From Pelethousia sp034933245 (lineage in GTDB: Bacteria > Bacillota > Clostridia > Christensenellales > CAG-138), in NCBI GenBank assembly GCA_034933245.1, contig JAYFNX010000065.1:1-37924 (forward strand): a stretch of DNA of 37,924 nt, in the 5' to 3' direction. Numbering within the stretch: position 1 is the stretch's first letter; every line of letters begins with the position of its first letter. Below are positions 22,942 to 31,958 of the stretch, in pieces. Under the pieces are notes generated by a model, which did not search any database, was not told where the DNA came from, and saw nothing but the letters and a program-made list of their open reading frames with translations. Both the position numbers and the translations under genes were made by a program.

Positions 22942-25900
22942 CTATTGTTCCCGAAGCAACGCTTCCATCTCTTCTTTGGTAAGCTTGTTTTTCTCCATCA
23001 GCGCGGCTACCATGCGGTCGATTCGGGGTTTATTCTGCCTGATGATACGGATGGTTTCCGCCATTTCCGCCCGGATAATCTCGCTGACCCGTTCCGATAC
23101 TCTGGCAGCCAGGGGCCCCCGGGTGGCCTCTTCTGGGGATAATACAGCCATGCCGAAGGCTTCGTCCATTCCATAATTGCAGATCATGGCCCTGGCCACC
23201 CGGGTGGCGGATTCGAGGTCGCCGGAGGCGCCGGTGGAAACGCCGTCCTCTTCGCCATAATAGGCGATTTCCGCGGCGCGGCCACCCAAGCTGGTACGGA
23301 TGCGGTTGATGAGCTGCTCCTTTGTGGAGAGGGGGCCCATGTCCTCTCCGCTATGCTCCATATAGCCTCCATGCCCGCCCCTGGCCACAATGGTAAGGTA
23401 GGCGGGCGTATTGCCCCCCAGATAACAAAGAAAGGCGTGGCCGCTTTCGTGCCGGGCTACTCGTTCCAGATAATCATAACCCCATTCTTTTTTTGCACCG
23501 TGCTTGGTAATCTCGTAGGCCTCGTCCAAAATAGCGTCGGTCAGCGGCGAAACCTGCTTTACGGCCATGCGGCTGGCTAGCTCCAGCACAGAGGCCATGT
23601 TTGCAAGGCTCATGCCCGTGGAGCGGGATGCCAGGCGGCGGATCATCTCCTCGCTTACCCGATGGGTTTTGTTCTTCTTAAGCATCATGCGCAGGTACTG
23701 CTCCCTGTCGCCTGCGTTTGGAAGATCCACGAGGATTTTCCGATCGAAGCGACGGGCTAGGGCGCCATCAATGGTGCCCATCCCGCCCTGGCCTTCCTCT
23801 ACTTCGAAATTTGTGGCCGCCAGCACAAAGACGGGGCGTGTGGGGTCTACCGCGAACCCATCCATCTCGGTGAGGAGGGCATTGAGCGCCATTTCCTCTC
23901 CGTGGGCGGTGTTGCTCTGGCCCCTGGCGCGGCCGATGGCATCGATTTCATCGATGAATACGATGGCGGGAGCATAGCGCCGCGCCTTCTTGAACAAAGC
24001 GCGCACAGCCTCCGGCCCGCTGCCTTGGTATTTTGTGACAAAGGCGCTGGCCACGGCCGGAATGAAGGCCACATCGCTTTCCCCTGCCATGGCTTTCGCC
24101 AAAAGGGTTTTGCCTGTGCCCGGCGGGCCGTAAAGCAGCACGCCCTTGGGCGGCTTTAACCCCTGCGCGGAGAACTTTTTCGGGTTTTTCAAGTAGTCGA
24201 TAAAGAACTGAAGTTCTTCCTTCGCATCGCCCGCGCCGATTACCTCGGCGAATTTTACCTTCGGCTTTTCCACATCGTCCAGCACATCTCCCGCATCGTC
24301 CGCGGCAAGGGCGCGTTTGAGGGAAAACTCCCGCAGTCGAATGGTGATCTCCGCTTTATCCGGGCTGAGCTTGGGCGCGGTCTCAAAGGAAAGCACCTTG
24401 CGTTCCGCCGCCATGCGCGCGGCCACGTTTTGCATATACAACTCCCCACAGATCCCGCTAAGCTCATCTTCCAGCACGGAGAAATCCTCCCGGGGTTCGG
24501 TAAGCTTACCTCGCGCGCCCGCCCGCACAAAGCTCATGAGCAGCTCCGTATCGATGGTGAAGGCATCAGTTTCCAGAAGATATACGGGGAGCTCCGGCAG
24601 GCGCTCCCGAAGGGCGCGAAAAACCCGGTTCCCATCGTGCAGCATGCCGGCGGCCATGGGCGAAAAATCAAAGGCCCCCACCGATTGCATCCAATCCTGC
24701 TGCCCTTCATACACCGTCTGGAATGAAGCCGACGTTTCCATTGCAACGCTTTGCCCGGCAATATCGATAAGCGCCAGACGAATATCCTTCTCCCCGGCAA
24801 GCTGTAGCGCTTCCTCCACATTTTGCGTGGCGTGCAACACATAGTTCGGCAGCTTTTTGCGGCAACGGGCCGCAAAAAAGGGGCTGCCGTAAAATAGAAG
24901 CTCCGGCTTTTCATCCGAGAAGAACAGAGGACGCACATCCGGCGCGAGGTCTTCCGTTTCCACCTGAAAGCGCAGACGCGCAAGGTTGGGCAGCGCCTTG
25001 GAAAACCCTTCCTCACTGAACAGGCGGCATACTTTAAACAGTTCGTTTTTAAAGAAAAGCTCCGTCTGGGCACGCAGCGTCCGGGCATCCGCCTGCCCGC
25101 CCTCCTGAAAGAGCAGGGCGGTGGGGGTAAGACTGTCTGCCCCGGCTTCAACCCCATATTGTTTTTCAAACAAGGCGCAGAAGCGGGTAAGCTCACCGGC
25201 ACTGATCTTCTCTAAGTGATGGGCCTGGAGGTGGTTGAAAAGCAGGGGCCAGCCCGTAGCCATGCGGCTGGTGATTGCGGCGGGGAAAAACGGCTGACCG
25301 GTCTGCGGATTCTTTTCGGACTCCAGGGCGTTAATGAGGGTTTTTCTGGGCACACCCGCCGCGTTCTGCTTTGCGTCCCCCTCATAAAGGGAGCGGCCGG
25401 CGTTGCTGGTAAAGATAATGATGGTATCCTTAAAGGCAATCTCCGCATCCAGAAACCTATCGCTTAACCTGCCTGCATCCAGAATCTGCAAAAACAGGTG
25501 AATGGTGTTGAGATGGGCCTTTTCGATCTCGTCAAAGAGCAAAATGGCGTGGGGGTTCTCCTTCACAAAGCCCGTGAGTGTGCCGGGCTTTGCATCCTTA
25601 TAGCTGGGTTCAAACCCCACCAGCCCCATATAGGCCTGGTGATCGGAAAAGCTGGACATATCGAAGCGCTTGAAAGGAATGCTGAGTGCCTCCGCCGCCT
25701 GTTCCGCCAGGAAGGTTTTGCCTACCCCGGGAGGGCCTGCAAACACGAAAATGGCGCGGGGCCGCTTGCGCTTTTCATCCGAGGCGGCCAGCACTTCCGC
25801 GGCAAACATGCCTTCCGCAAAGGCGTGAACCACGTGATCCTGCCCATGGACGGTGGAGAGAAGCCTGGCCCGCATGTGCCGAATGCGGTTTGTAAGCGCG

Positions 25901-26430
25901 GGAAGGAAATTCCTGCTCATTTCATCCGAGCCTTCCTGCTCTGCGCCGGATGCTTCTGTTTCGCCCGGGCCGGCGGTTTGATGCTCCTGCATCGGCTCCG
26001 GCTTTTTTATGGGGCAAACCTGTAAAATAGCGTTGGAAGGATTCTTCAATATAGAAGCAAGCAGATCCTGGCTCCAGACATCCTGCTTTTTACGCGCAAC
26101 CGCAAAAGCGGCCGCGGCGGTAAGACAGGCCCCCAGCGATTCCGGCCCGCTCCTTGTGCCCCCGTCCGACAGAATGCGGCGAAGAAGCCCCCGGGTACGG
26201 CCGGTATCGATTCCATGCCCATGAAAAAGTTGCTTTACCGCATGGATATCATCATTGGTCTCACGCATGACGCTATGCGGCGCGGACATAAAATCCTCCG
26301 CTTGCACTTCCGCCAGCTTGAGAAGGCCGAGAAAAAGGAATTCCAGGGCAGGCTCGCCGCTTACCTTGGCTGCTTTTGCTTCCGCCTGGGCGCGCATCAT
26401 GACGAACTGCATGGACGGGGACAGATCCAT
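22942..26430 (-). CDS. Fused ClpB-like and FtsH-like AAA+ metalloprotease
   Basis: This 1162-residue protein joins parts normally found in separate proteins. The N-terminal 135 or so residues resemble a Clp N-domain (EPALEFLFLGLLKLAEV). A Clp D2-type AAA+ module follows with Walker A GPPGVGKT at about 232-239, LLFDEIEKAH and IIIFTSNAG. Residues of about 440-690 look like a degenerate receiver-type region. An FtsH-type AAA+ module has GPPGTGKT at about 768-775, VFIDEIDAIG and an arginine-finger region DGALARRFDR. The M41 zinc protease has HESGH at 994-998 and the third ligand in GASGDLESA. No membrane helix is present, unlike FtsH. The start has GGAGG 8 bases upstream. It is probably an ATP-dependent soluble protease regulated by the neighbouring kinases. 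Confidence 0.9.
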   Translation of the reverse strand: MDLSPSMQFVMMRAQAEAKAAKVSGEPALEFLFLGLLKLAEVQAEDFMSAPHSVMRETNDDIHAVKQLFHGHGIDTGRTRGLLRRILSDGGTRSGPESLGACLTAAAAFAVARKKQDVWSQDLLASILKNPSNAILQVCPIKKPEPMQEHQTAGPGETEASGAEQEGSDEMSRNFLPALTNRIRHMRARLLSTVHGQDHVVHAFAEGMFAAEVLAASDEKRKRPRAIFVFAGPPGVGKTFLAEQAAEALSIPFKRFDMSSFSDHQAYMGLVGFEPSYKDAKPGTLTGFVKENPHAILLFDEIEKAHLNTIHLFLQILDAGRLSDRFLDAEIAFKDTIIIFTSNAGRSLYEGDAKQNAAGVPRKTLINALESEKNPQTGQPFFPAAITSRMATGWPLLFNHLQAHHLEKISAGELTRFCALFEKQYGVEAGADSLTPTALLFQEGGQADARTLRAQTELFFKNELFKVCRLFSEEGFSKALPNLARLRFQVETEDLAPDVRPLFFSDEKPELLFYGSPFFAARCRKKLPNYVLHATQNVEEALQLAGEKDIRLALIDIAGQSVAMETSASFQTVYEGQQDWMQSVGAFDFSPMAAGMLHDGNRVFRALRERLPELPVYLLETDAFTIDTELLMSFVRAGARGKLTEPREDFSVLEDELSGICGELYMQNVAARMAAERKVLSFETAPKLSPDKAEITIRLREFSLKRALAADDAGDVLDDVEKPKVKFAEVIGAGDAKEELQFFIDYLKNPKKFSAQGLKPPKGVLLYGPPGTGKTLLAKAMAGESDVAFIPAVASAFVTKYQGSGPEAVRALFKKARRYAPAIVFIDEIDAIGRARGQSNTAHGEEMALNALLTEMDGFAVDPTRPVFVLAATNFEVEEGQGGMGTIDGALARRFDRKILVDLPNAGDREQYLRMMLKKNKTHRVSEEMIRRLASRSTGMSLANMASVLELASRMAVKQVSPLTDAILDEAYEITKHGAKKEWGYDYLERVARHESGHAFLCYLGGNTPAYLTIVARGGHGGYMEHSGEDMGPLSTKEQLINRIRTSLGGRAAEIAYYGEEDGVSTGASGDLESATRVARAMICNYGMDEAFGMAVLSPEEATRGPLAARVSERVSEIIRAEMAETIRIIRQNKPRIDRMVAALMEKNKLTKEEMEALLREQ

Positions 26431-26593
26431 AGGGTTACCTCCGCATTAAGCCAAATAATTTTCTCAACGAATGAAATTTTTCAATATCGGTTTTTTCAGG
26501 CCGCTTTCCGGTACTTTATGCGCGTTCCACCCGGGCGCTTCAAACGCATGCCGGGTTTGCCTCTTCTTAGGCAGCCCGTCCGAGATAGCGGTT
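26431..26593 (-). other. Gap between PP2C and the AAA+ protease gene
   Basis: This 163-base gap is the largest between genes in the kinase-protease operon apart from the one holding element B. It contains an imperfect hairpin (minus strand CGGGCTGCC near 26580 with GGCAAACCCG near 26560) without a T-run, and no promoter I can support. Confidence 0.3.
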
Positions 26594-27370
26594 CTATGGC
26601 ATGACCCGAATATAGACGGCGGAAATGTTATCTCTACCACCGCTTGCATTGGCCCGGTCAATGAGCCTTTGACAAACACGAACCGGGCTTCGGCTAGAAC
26701 GAAGGAGCCGGGCCATCTCCCGTTCCTCCACCATACCATAAAGGCCGTCGCTGCATAGGAGAATGCGGTCGCCTGGACGCACATCCACGATGAACACATC
26801 CGGCTCCGCAGGGGGCTTCATGCCAACAAACGCCGTCAAGCGGGAGCTAGCGGGATGATGCGCTGCCTCCTCCTTGCTTAGTTCGCCGTTTTTTACCAGA
26901 ATACCGGCCAGGTTGTGGTCCTCAGTGATCTGCTGGGGCTGCTTTTTATACCGGGGAAGCAGATAGCCGCGGCTGTCCCCGAGATTCAGAAAAATCGCTT
27001 TTCCGCCCAGCAGCCATACGCCCGAAAAGGTAGCGCCATAGGAAAAGTGTTTCTCGCTGTTGCCCGCGTGAAAAAGATTGTCGCTCATCATTCGAACCGT
27101 ATCCCGGAAGGTGGCGGCGGCTTTTTCCACATCCCGATGCTGCTGATATTCGTTTGCGGCTATGGCCATAAGCTCCGGCATGGATTTCCCTACGAACTCC
27201 GAAGCAAGCTTGCCGCCCGCCAAGCCGCCCATGCCGTCTGATACGGCGAAAAATCCGATTTTAGGGCTCAGAATGGCTTCGTCCTGATTGGTTTCCCTTT
27301 GCCTGCCGATATCAACAAGCCCTGCCGCCCGGAAATGGGCCTGCTGCCGGGCATCCTGCATGTAGTTCAT
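26594..27370 (-). CDS. PP2C-family Ser/Thr protein phosphatase
   Basis: This 258-residue PPM/PP2C phosphatase (Stp1/PrpC type) should reverse the kinases encoded on either side. All metal-binding and signature motifs are present: GRQRETNQDE, VSDGMGGLAGG, LNLGDSRGYLL, ILLCSDGLYGMV and GGRDNISAV. The length is normal for the single-domain bacterial form, with no membrane segment. Its ATG directly abuts the TAG stop of the FHA kinase gene, with GGGAG a few bases upstream, so the two are translationally coupled. A kinase-phosphatase pair in this order is typical of bacterial Ser/Thr signalling operons. Confidence 0.95.
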   Translation of the reverse strand: MNYMQDARQQAHFRAAGLVDIGRQRETNQDEAILSPKIGFFAVSDGMGGLAGGKLASEFVGKSMPELMAIAANEYQQHRDVEKAAATFRDTVRMMSDNLFHAGNSEKHFSYGATFSGVWLLGGKAIFLNLGDSRGYLLPRYKKQPQQITEDHNLAGILVKNGELSKEEAAHHPASSRLTAFVGMKPPAEPDVFIVDVRPGDRILLCSDGLYGMVEEREMARLLRSSRSPVRVCQRLIDRANASGGRDNISAVYIRVMP

Positions 27371-29251
27371 CTATAGCACTCCCTTAACGGCTTTCTTGAT
27401 GTCGTTGGGCAAAGCGGCCACAATATCCCTGCGCAGCGCTGCCGCAGAGGAATAGCCGATTGCGGGTTGTTCTTCCAGGGCCTTGTCAATTATGGTGGCC
27501 AAAGGCTGGGGAATAGAAGCATACCGGTCCCGTATGGGTACGGACTTTTCCGATACGATAATTTGCCAGGGGTTTTTCCCCGGTCGGAAATTTTTGGGGG
27601 TCTGGCCTGTAAGCATGTTATAATAGCTCGCCGTTGCCGCCCAAACATCCACCTCCGGCTTGGCGTATTTGAAATCGATGGCCTGTTGGCGCGGCATGAA
27701 CACCGGCGTGCCCATCACCGTGCCGGACTTGGTCATGCGGGAGAGTCCGGCCGTATCAAATGCTTTGGCCATGCCAAAATCCGCCACCATGGCAATGGGG
27801 TAATCCGTGCCGCCGGAAAGAAAAATATTGCCCGGCTTGAAATCCCGGTGTACAATGCCGTGAGCGTCCGCCGTTCCCTTAAACAATCCCTTTTGAATGG
27901 GAACCTTCATGTCCACATGGTGAACATAATCCAACCCTGTAAGCACCTGCAGAATAATCCACGTGGCCAGGGAAAGCGGCAGCTTGCCTCCCCGCTTTTC
28001 CATAAGCCCGTCCACGCTGCCCCCCTCGCACAGATCCATGAGAATATAGAAGACGCCGTTGGCGCAGCCGGCTTGATGGGTGCTTACGATGTTTTTATGG
28101 GAAAGGAATTTGCCTACCTCCGCTTCCCGGAGAAAAAGCCGTTTCGCGTTGGCATCCGCCGCAACTTCGGGCAGCATGGTCTTCAGCGCAAAAAACTTGC
28201 CCGTTGCTTCCGCTCGCACCTTCCATACCTCGCCCATGCCGCCCTTTCCCAACAGCTTGATTTTTTGATAACCTTTTAAAGGAGACGGCTTTGCAGGCGC
28301 TTCAGCGGGCATGCCTCCCAGCATGGCACGAAGCACCGCATCAAGCACTTTGCCACGGTCGGCCTGGCAATCCTCACAGAGGTTGTTGTCCGTCCCTTTG
28401 GGCGTAAAGGATTTGCCGCATCCCACACATTCCTTTTTTGAGGGCTTTGCAGCCAGCCGGGCCGCCAGCTCTTGGGCCAAACGCTCGGCTTCGGCCCGAT
28501 CGGCCGCCGCCTTTTCCGCAGCTAAACGTTGTTGCTCTGCCGCCCGCCGCATTTCCGCTTCCGCCTGCTCCCTGCGCGCTGCATCCGCTTGCTTTTTGCG
28601 CTGCTTTTCCTCCTGGCGCTTGCGTTCCTGCTCCCGCTGCTCGGCCTCCCTGTGCTCCCGCTCCGCCTTTTCGGCAGCCAGACGAGCCGCTTCCGCCTTT
28701 TTGCGCGCCGCCTCTTCCTCAAAACGCATTTTGGCAAGGCGTTCCTCCATCTGCTTTTCCTCCTCCTTGCGGTAGCAGGTTTCGCAGATGTGCATGCCCC
28801 GCTGGCTATACCGCATGGGCGCTGCGTCTTCCGGAATCGTATCGCCCGAGCGATAAAGCGGGGGAAGGGCTTCGCCGCAAAGGGCACAGGCCTCCGCCGC
28901 CTCGATAGTCAGCTTCAACTCGCATTTGCTGCCCAGGCCAAGCGCATCCCCGCTGTTAAGGAGGAACACCGCATGAAGCGCATCCTTGGCCTCCTCCCAG
29001 GACTGGGACCGTTCCCTCTGGCCGATTTTTTCGCCATTAAGAAAAGTGCCGTTCAGGCTGCCAAAGTCCTGTAGCTTTACCTCCGGCGGTGCGATTTCAA
29101 GCAGGCAGTGATAGCGGGAGACCGTATTTTCCGGCACTACAATGCCGCAGTCCTCCTGCCTGCCGATGAAGACGCGGGCCTTTTCGGTATATTCAAATTT
29201 CCTGCCGGCCAATGCGCCCCGGATTACTTCCAATATCACTTTACCGGCCAT
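27371..29251 (-). CDS. FHA-zinc ribbon-coiled coil-Ser/Thr kinase
   Basis: This 626-residue protein has an N-terminal FHA domain (about 5-115; FIGRQEDCGIVV, VSRYHCLLEI, GSLNGTFLNGEKI), which binds phosphothreonine. A four-cysteine region (CALCGEALPP and CETC) follows, then a long Glu/Ala/Arg coiled coil (about 165-285), a second zinc ribbon (CVGCGKSF and CEDC) and a complete kinase domain (about 335-600). The kinase has GKGGMGEVW, Lys357 in FALKTM, VHRDFKPGN with Asp470 and DFGMAKA with Asp491. The usual APE is replaced by MPRQQ, and there is a short insert before HRD. The ATG at 29251 has AAGGAGG 9 bases upstream. The FHA domain makes it the likely reader of the phospho-sites placed by the giant kinase or by itself. 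Confidence 0.92.
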   Translation of the reverse strand: MAGKVILEVIRGALAGRKFEYTEKARVFIGRQEDCGIVVPENTVSRYHCLLEIAPPEVKLQDFGSLNGTFLNGEKIGQRERSQSWEEAKDALHAVFLLNSGDALGLGSKCELKLTIEAAEACALCGEALPPLYRSGDTIPEDAAPMRYSQRGMHICETCYRKEEEKQMEERLAKMRFEEEAARKKAEAARLAAEKAEREHREAEQREQERKRQEEKQRKKQADAARREQAEAEMRRAAEQQRLAAEKAAADRAEAERLAQELAARLAAKPSKKECVGCGKSFTPKGTDNNLCEDCQADRGKVLDAVLRAMLGGMPAEAPAKPSPLKGYQKIKLLGKGGMGEVWKVRAEATGKFFALKTMLPEVAADANAKRLFLREAEVGKFLSHKNIVSTHQAGCANGVFYILMDLCEGGSVDGLMEKRGGKLPLSLATWIILQVLTGLDYVHHVDMKVPIQKGLFKGTADAHGIVHRDFKPGNIFLSGGTDYPIAMVADFGMAKAFDTAGLSRMTKSGTVMGTPVFMPRQQAIDFKYAKPEVDVWAATASYYNMLTGQTPKNFRPGKNPWQIIVSEKSVPIRDRYASIPQPLATIIDKALEEQPAIGYSSAAALRRDIVAALPNDIKKAVKGVL

Positions 29252-29252
29252 G

Positions 29253-30740
29253 TTAGCAATCCTCCTTAATTTGTATCCAATTCGCAATGCTCAAAACCAG
29301 CCAGAGGAGCCCGTAAATGCCGCAGAGTACAAGCACCCAGGTCTTCATGGGGAACCAGCCGAACAGCCAGTGGAGATAAAGCCCCAGGGCTGGCAGGAGC
29401 AGAAGAATGTGCTCGGAACCCAGGAAACGCACCAAAACCTGCCCTTTATGCTTACGGCGGGTGCTTTTATACCGAAGGGCCATGCAGGTCCACATGGTAA
29501 AAATCACGTTCCAGACCCAGAGAAACCCCACGATCCAGCATGCTTTTTCCAACCATAGGGGAACCGGCATACGGAATATCCAAAAGATTGAAACAAGCAG
29601 CACGGGCAGAAGCAGTTCTTTGGTGAGGGCGCGGAAAAAGATCATGCCGGGCGTACCCTCTACATCCTGAAAGAGAATTTTGGTTTTTGCTGCGTCCCCC
29701 TGGTCTGACAAGTGGGAAAACAGCGCGCCGCCAACGGAGAGAATCAAAAGCGCGCCAATGCACAGCCCGATTCGGAGCCAAGTGGGCACATCCGCTATGC
29801 CATAGGCCAGCATACCGGCTCTGGCCAGGCCGAAAAGCAGCAGGCAATCCGCCAGAATATCAAAAAAATGGCCAAGGGGCTTGCTTCCAAGGCCAATAAG
29901 CTTATTTACGCCCCGTACAAGGTAAAAGAACCAAAGCATGATAAACCCATAAATCAGCAGGCTCAAAAAGGAGGAAGAGGGAGAGGTAATCGCCCCTGTC
30001 AGAACATCCAGCCCAAAAAGGAACAGGAAGGGTATGATGCTTCCAAAAAGGAAATATTGGATGGCCGCGGCCACCGTGCCGCCACGGTAGGTAAAAAGAC
30101 CCATCTTGGTGCGCCGCTTCTCTTTTTTATTCTTTTGCGGGTTTGCGCCGCTTTTAAGGCTTTCATACTGGCCATCCTCCAGCGCGGCCAACATGGCCAG
30201 CATGGCGCCGAATTGGGAGGCGGTCAGGCTGCCGTCTGCCTCCTCACAGGAGGAGGCCGCGTCAGCTGGGCTAACAGGCGGGGTAGCTGCCGGGCGGGTT
30301 GCAGGATATCTGGCGTCCCCTTGAGCGTGTTGCGGGTGGAACACGCCCAGCAACCCCCGAATGGCGGGCGTGGGGCTTTCCAAAATGGCCTTGGCAAAGC
30401 AAACGGCGTCTATCTCTTGGCTCCCCGCATTTTCGGCAATTTCCGTTGCCCTGCGGATAAAGCGGGCCGCTTCCGCAAAAGAACGGCCGCTCTCCTTCGC
30501 ATCCTGCTCAAGCTGCCATGCTGCGCTGGCTATGCTGGCCGTTCGTTCACCCAGTAGCATACGAACCGCCTCGCCTTCCTCCCGAAATTCGGGATTGTTT
30601 AGCGGGGGATCCAGATACTTGGCAAGCAGAAGCAGCCCATAGAAGAGATGCTCCGCACATAGGGGGGCTCCCCGGTCTGCCGACATGCGCAGCATGTGTG
30701 CCTGTACGAGACACTCGTTGGCCCCTTTGCTTAATTCCAT
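29253..30740 (-). CDS. Clp N-domain-like polytopic membrane protein
   Basis: The first 135 or so residues of this 495-residue protein resemble a Clp N-domain with its two helical repeats (AEHLFYGLLLLAKYLD, and later IDAVCFAKAILESPTPAIRG). A hydrophilic linker with a Pro/Ala stretch follows, then about seven membrane helices from residue 220 (AAAIQYFLFGSIIPFLFLFG, LLIYGFIMLWFFYLV, LGLYLHWLFGWF). I know of no standard protein with this architecture. Because the AAA+ protease in the same operon also has a Clp-N-like start but no membrane helix, this protein may anchor or supply it with substrates. The ATG at 30740 has GGAAGGAG 7 bases upstream and overlaps the HTH gene by 10 bases. Confidence 0.75.
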   Translation of the reverse strand: MELSKGANECLVQAHMLRMSADRGAPLCAEHLFYGLLLLAKYLDPPLNNPEFREEGEAVRMLLGERTASIASAAWQLEQDAKESGRSFAEAARFIRRATEIAENAGSQEIDAVCFAKAILESPTPAIRGLLGVFHPQHAQGDARYPATRPAATPPVSPADAASSCEEADGSLTASQFGAMLAMLAALEDGQYESLKSGANPQKNKKEKRRTKMGLFTYRGGTVAAAIQYFLFGSIIPFLFLFGLDVLTGAITSPSSSFLSLLIYGFIMLWFFYLVRGVNKLIGLGSKPLGHFFDILADCLLLFGLARAGMLAYGIADVPTWLRIGLCIGALLILSVGGALFSHLSDQGDAAKTKILFQDVEGTPGMIFFRALTKELLLPVLLVSIFWIFRMPVPLWLEKACWIVGFLWVWNVIFTMWTCMALRYKSTRRKHKGQVLVRFLGSEHILLLLPALGLYLHWLFGWFPMKTWVLVLCGIYGLLWLVLSIANWIQIKEDC

Positions 30741-31912
30741 ATGGACGCTCCTTCCTGCGTGCGCTGGATCAGATCCAGAATCGGTTTGGCCTGATTTGGG
30801 GAAATGTCCTTTTCTTCGCACAAGATAGAGAGAATATCGCGCATATAATCCATTATACCCCGGTCCGAATAGGCGGTATAACATTGTTCAAAGAGCAGTT
30901 CTTCCGGGGCTCGTTCCCGGCTCTCATAATAATCCGCCCGTTGTTTGGCGCTCGCGAAACGAGGGCGATACTGGGCCAGAAGCTCTCGTGAAAAAGCATC
31001 CTTCTGGGCTGCAAGCCGCCGTACGATCCGGGTGAAACCCTCGGCTTCATAAAGGGGATACCGGGCATGTGCGCAACGGAGAGCCGTAAGCAGGATGTAA
31101 TCCATCTTGGTTTGAGGGTCTGAAAAAGGGCGGATCTTGGCATATTCCATAAGCACATCCAGCTCTTCTTCGCTCATATCGCAACAGAGACCAAAAGCAA
31201 GAAGCTTTTCACGAAGGCCCCGCATGGTTACGGCCTTGCCAGCCAAAAGGGGGTATAGAAGACCTTTGAGGCTTGCGGGCAGTTCCCCCGTTACAGCCAG
31301 CTCATAAATGCTGGCATCCCCAAGATAAAGCAGAAGGTAGCCGGCAATACGAAGATCCGGCGCCTGCGCTTTGGCGCCGCCGGCAAAATTCTTTTCAAAT
31401 TTGCGCAGCCAGACGCTGATATGCCCCTCGCTGGCGGCATCGCTAAGCGCCTGGCTTATCACCTGGGTGGAAAGCGGATGGATCTCCCGGGGCGGAGCAT
31501 AATCCTGCAGGTTCAGCCGGACAACCAGCTCCCGGTATAGGGACACGATATCCCCATGCCCGGCGCTTTCCCTAAGCAAAAGCTTGCAGGCCCCGTCTAA
31601 GGGATTTTTCGCATATAGCTTGGGATAACCATTGCGATAAAGAAAGGCGTTCAAACCTTCTTCATCCATGCCCAGCGCCATGCCCAGCTCTTTGAGGCGT
31701 TCCTTGCCGTTGGGCTTTGCCTTGCCCTGCCGCCATCTGTCCACAATGGTATGGCTTACCTGGCACCGTATGCCAACGGCCGGGGCGGAGAGACAAAGAA
31801 CCTCCATGCGGCTTTGAACATCTTGGGCAAAGCTATAGGCGTCAAAGTCCCGCAGCCCCTCCCGGATCAGCTGAATATCCTCGTCGAGAAGGCTTCGCGT
31901 TGCTTCGTCCAT
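30731..31912 (-). CDS. Helix-turn-helix (XRE-like) protein of the kinase operon
   Basis: This 393-residue protein has an N-terminal region (about 25-105) with the pattern of XRE-like domains found in clostridial signalling proteins: VSHTIVDRWRQGKAKPNGKE followed by LGMALGMDEEGLNAFLYRNG and LYAKNP. The remaining 290 residues are alpha-helical, without recognisable motifs or membrane segments. It may be a DNA-binding regulator or an adaptor. The ATG at 31912 follows GGAGG by 5 bases; the GTG two codons earlier overlaps this site. It overlaps the next gene by 10 bases and lies 46 bases from the Big2 gene, with no promoter visible in that gap. Confidence 0.65.
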   Translation of the reverse strand: MDEATRSLLDEDIQLIREGLRDFDAYSFAQDVQSRMEVLCLSAPAVGIRCQVSHTIVDRWRQGKAKPNGKERLKELGMALGMDEEGLNAFLYRNGYPKLYAKNPLDGACKLLLRESAGHGDIVSLYRELVVRLNLQDYAPPREIHPLSTQVISQALSDAASEGHISVWLRKFEKNFAGGAKAQAPDLRIAGYLLLYLGDASIYELAVTGELPASLKGLLYPLLAGKAVTMRGLREKLLAFGLCCDMSEEELDVLMEYAKIRPFSDPQTKMDYILLTALRCAHARYPLYEAEGFTRIVRRLAAQKDAFSRELLAQYRPRFASAKQRADYYESRERAPEELLFEQCYTAYSDRGIMDYMRDILSILCEEKDISPNQAKPILDLIQRTQEGASIWN

Positions 31913-31958
31913 ACGCACCTCCGCTTTCTACTGCATGCGATTTGGGGGCATCAATCGG

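Noticed and set aside
26223..26234. A fifth AAAAAGTTGC motif copy
   Set aside because: It lies inside the AAA+ protease coding sequence, has T instead of A at the end (AGCAAC on the minus strand) and lacks TGnTAnnnT at the required distance.
15310..31912. An anti-phage defence island
   Set aside because: Kinases, an AAA+ protease and an RNA-binding ring could fit defence, but there is no nuclease, reverse transcriptase, integrase or other defence marker in the window; stress signalling is the simpler reading.
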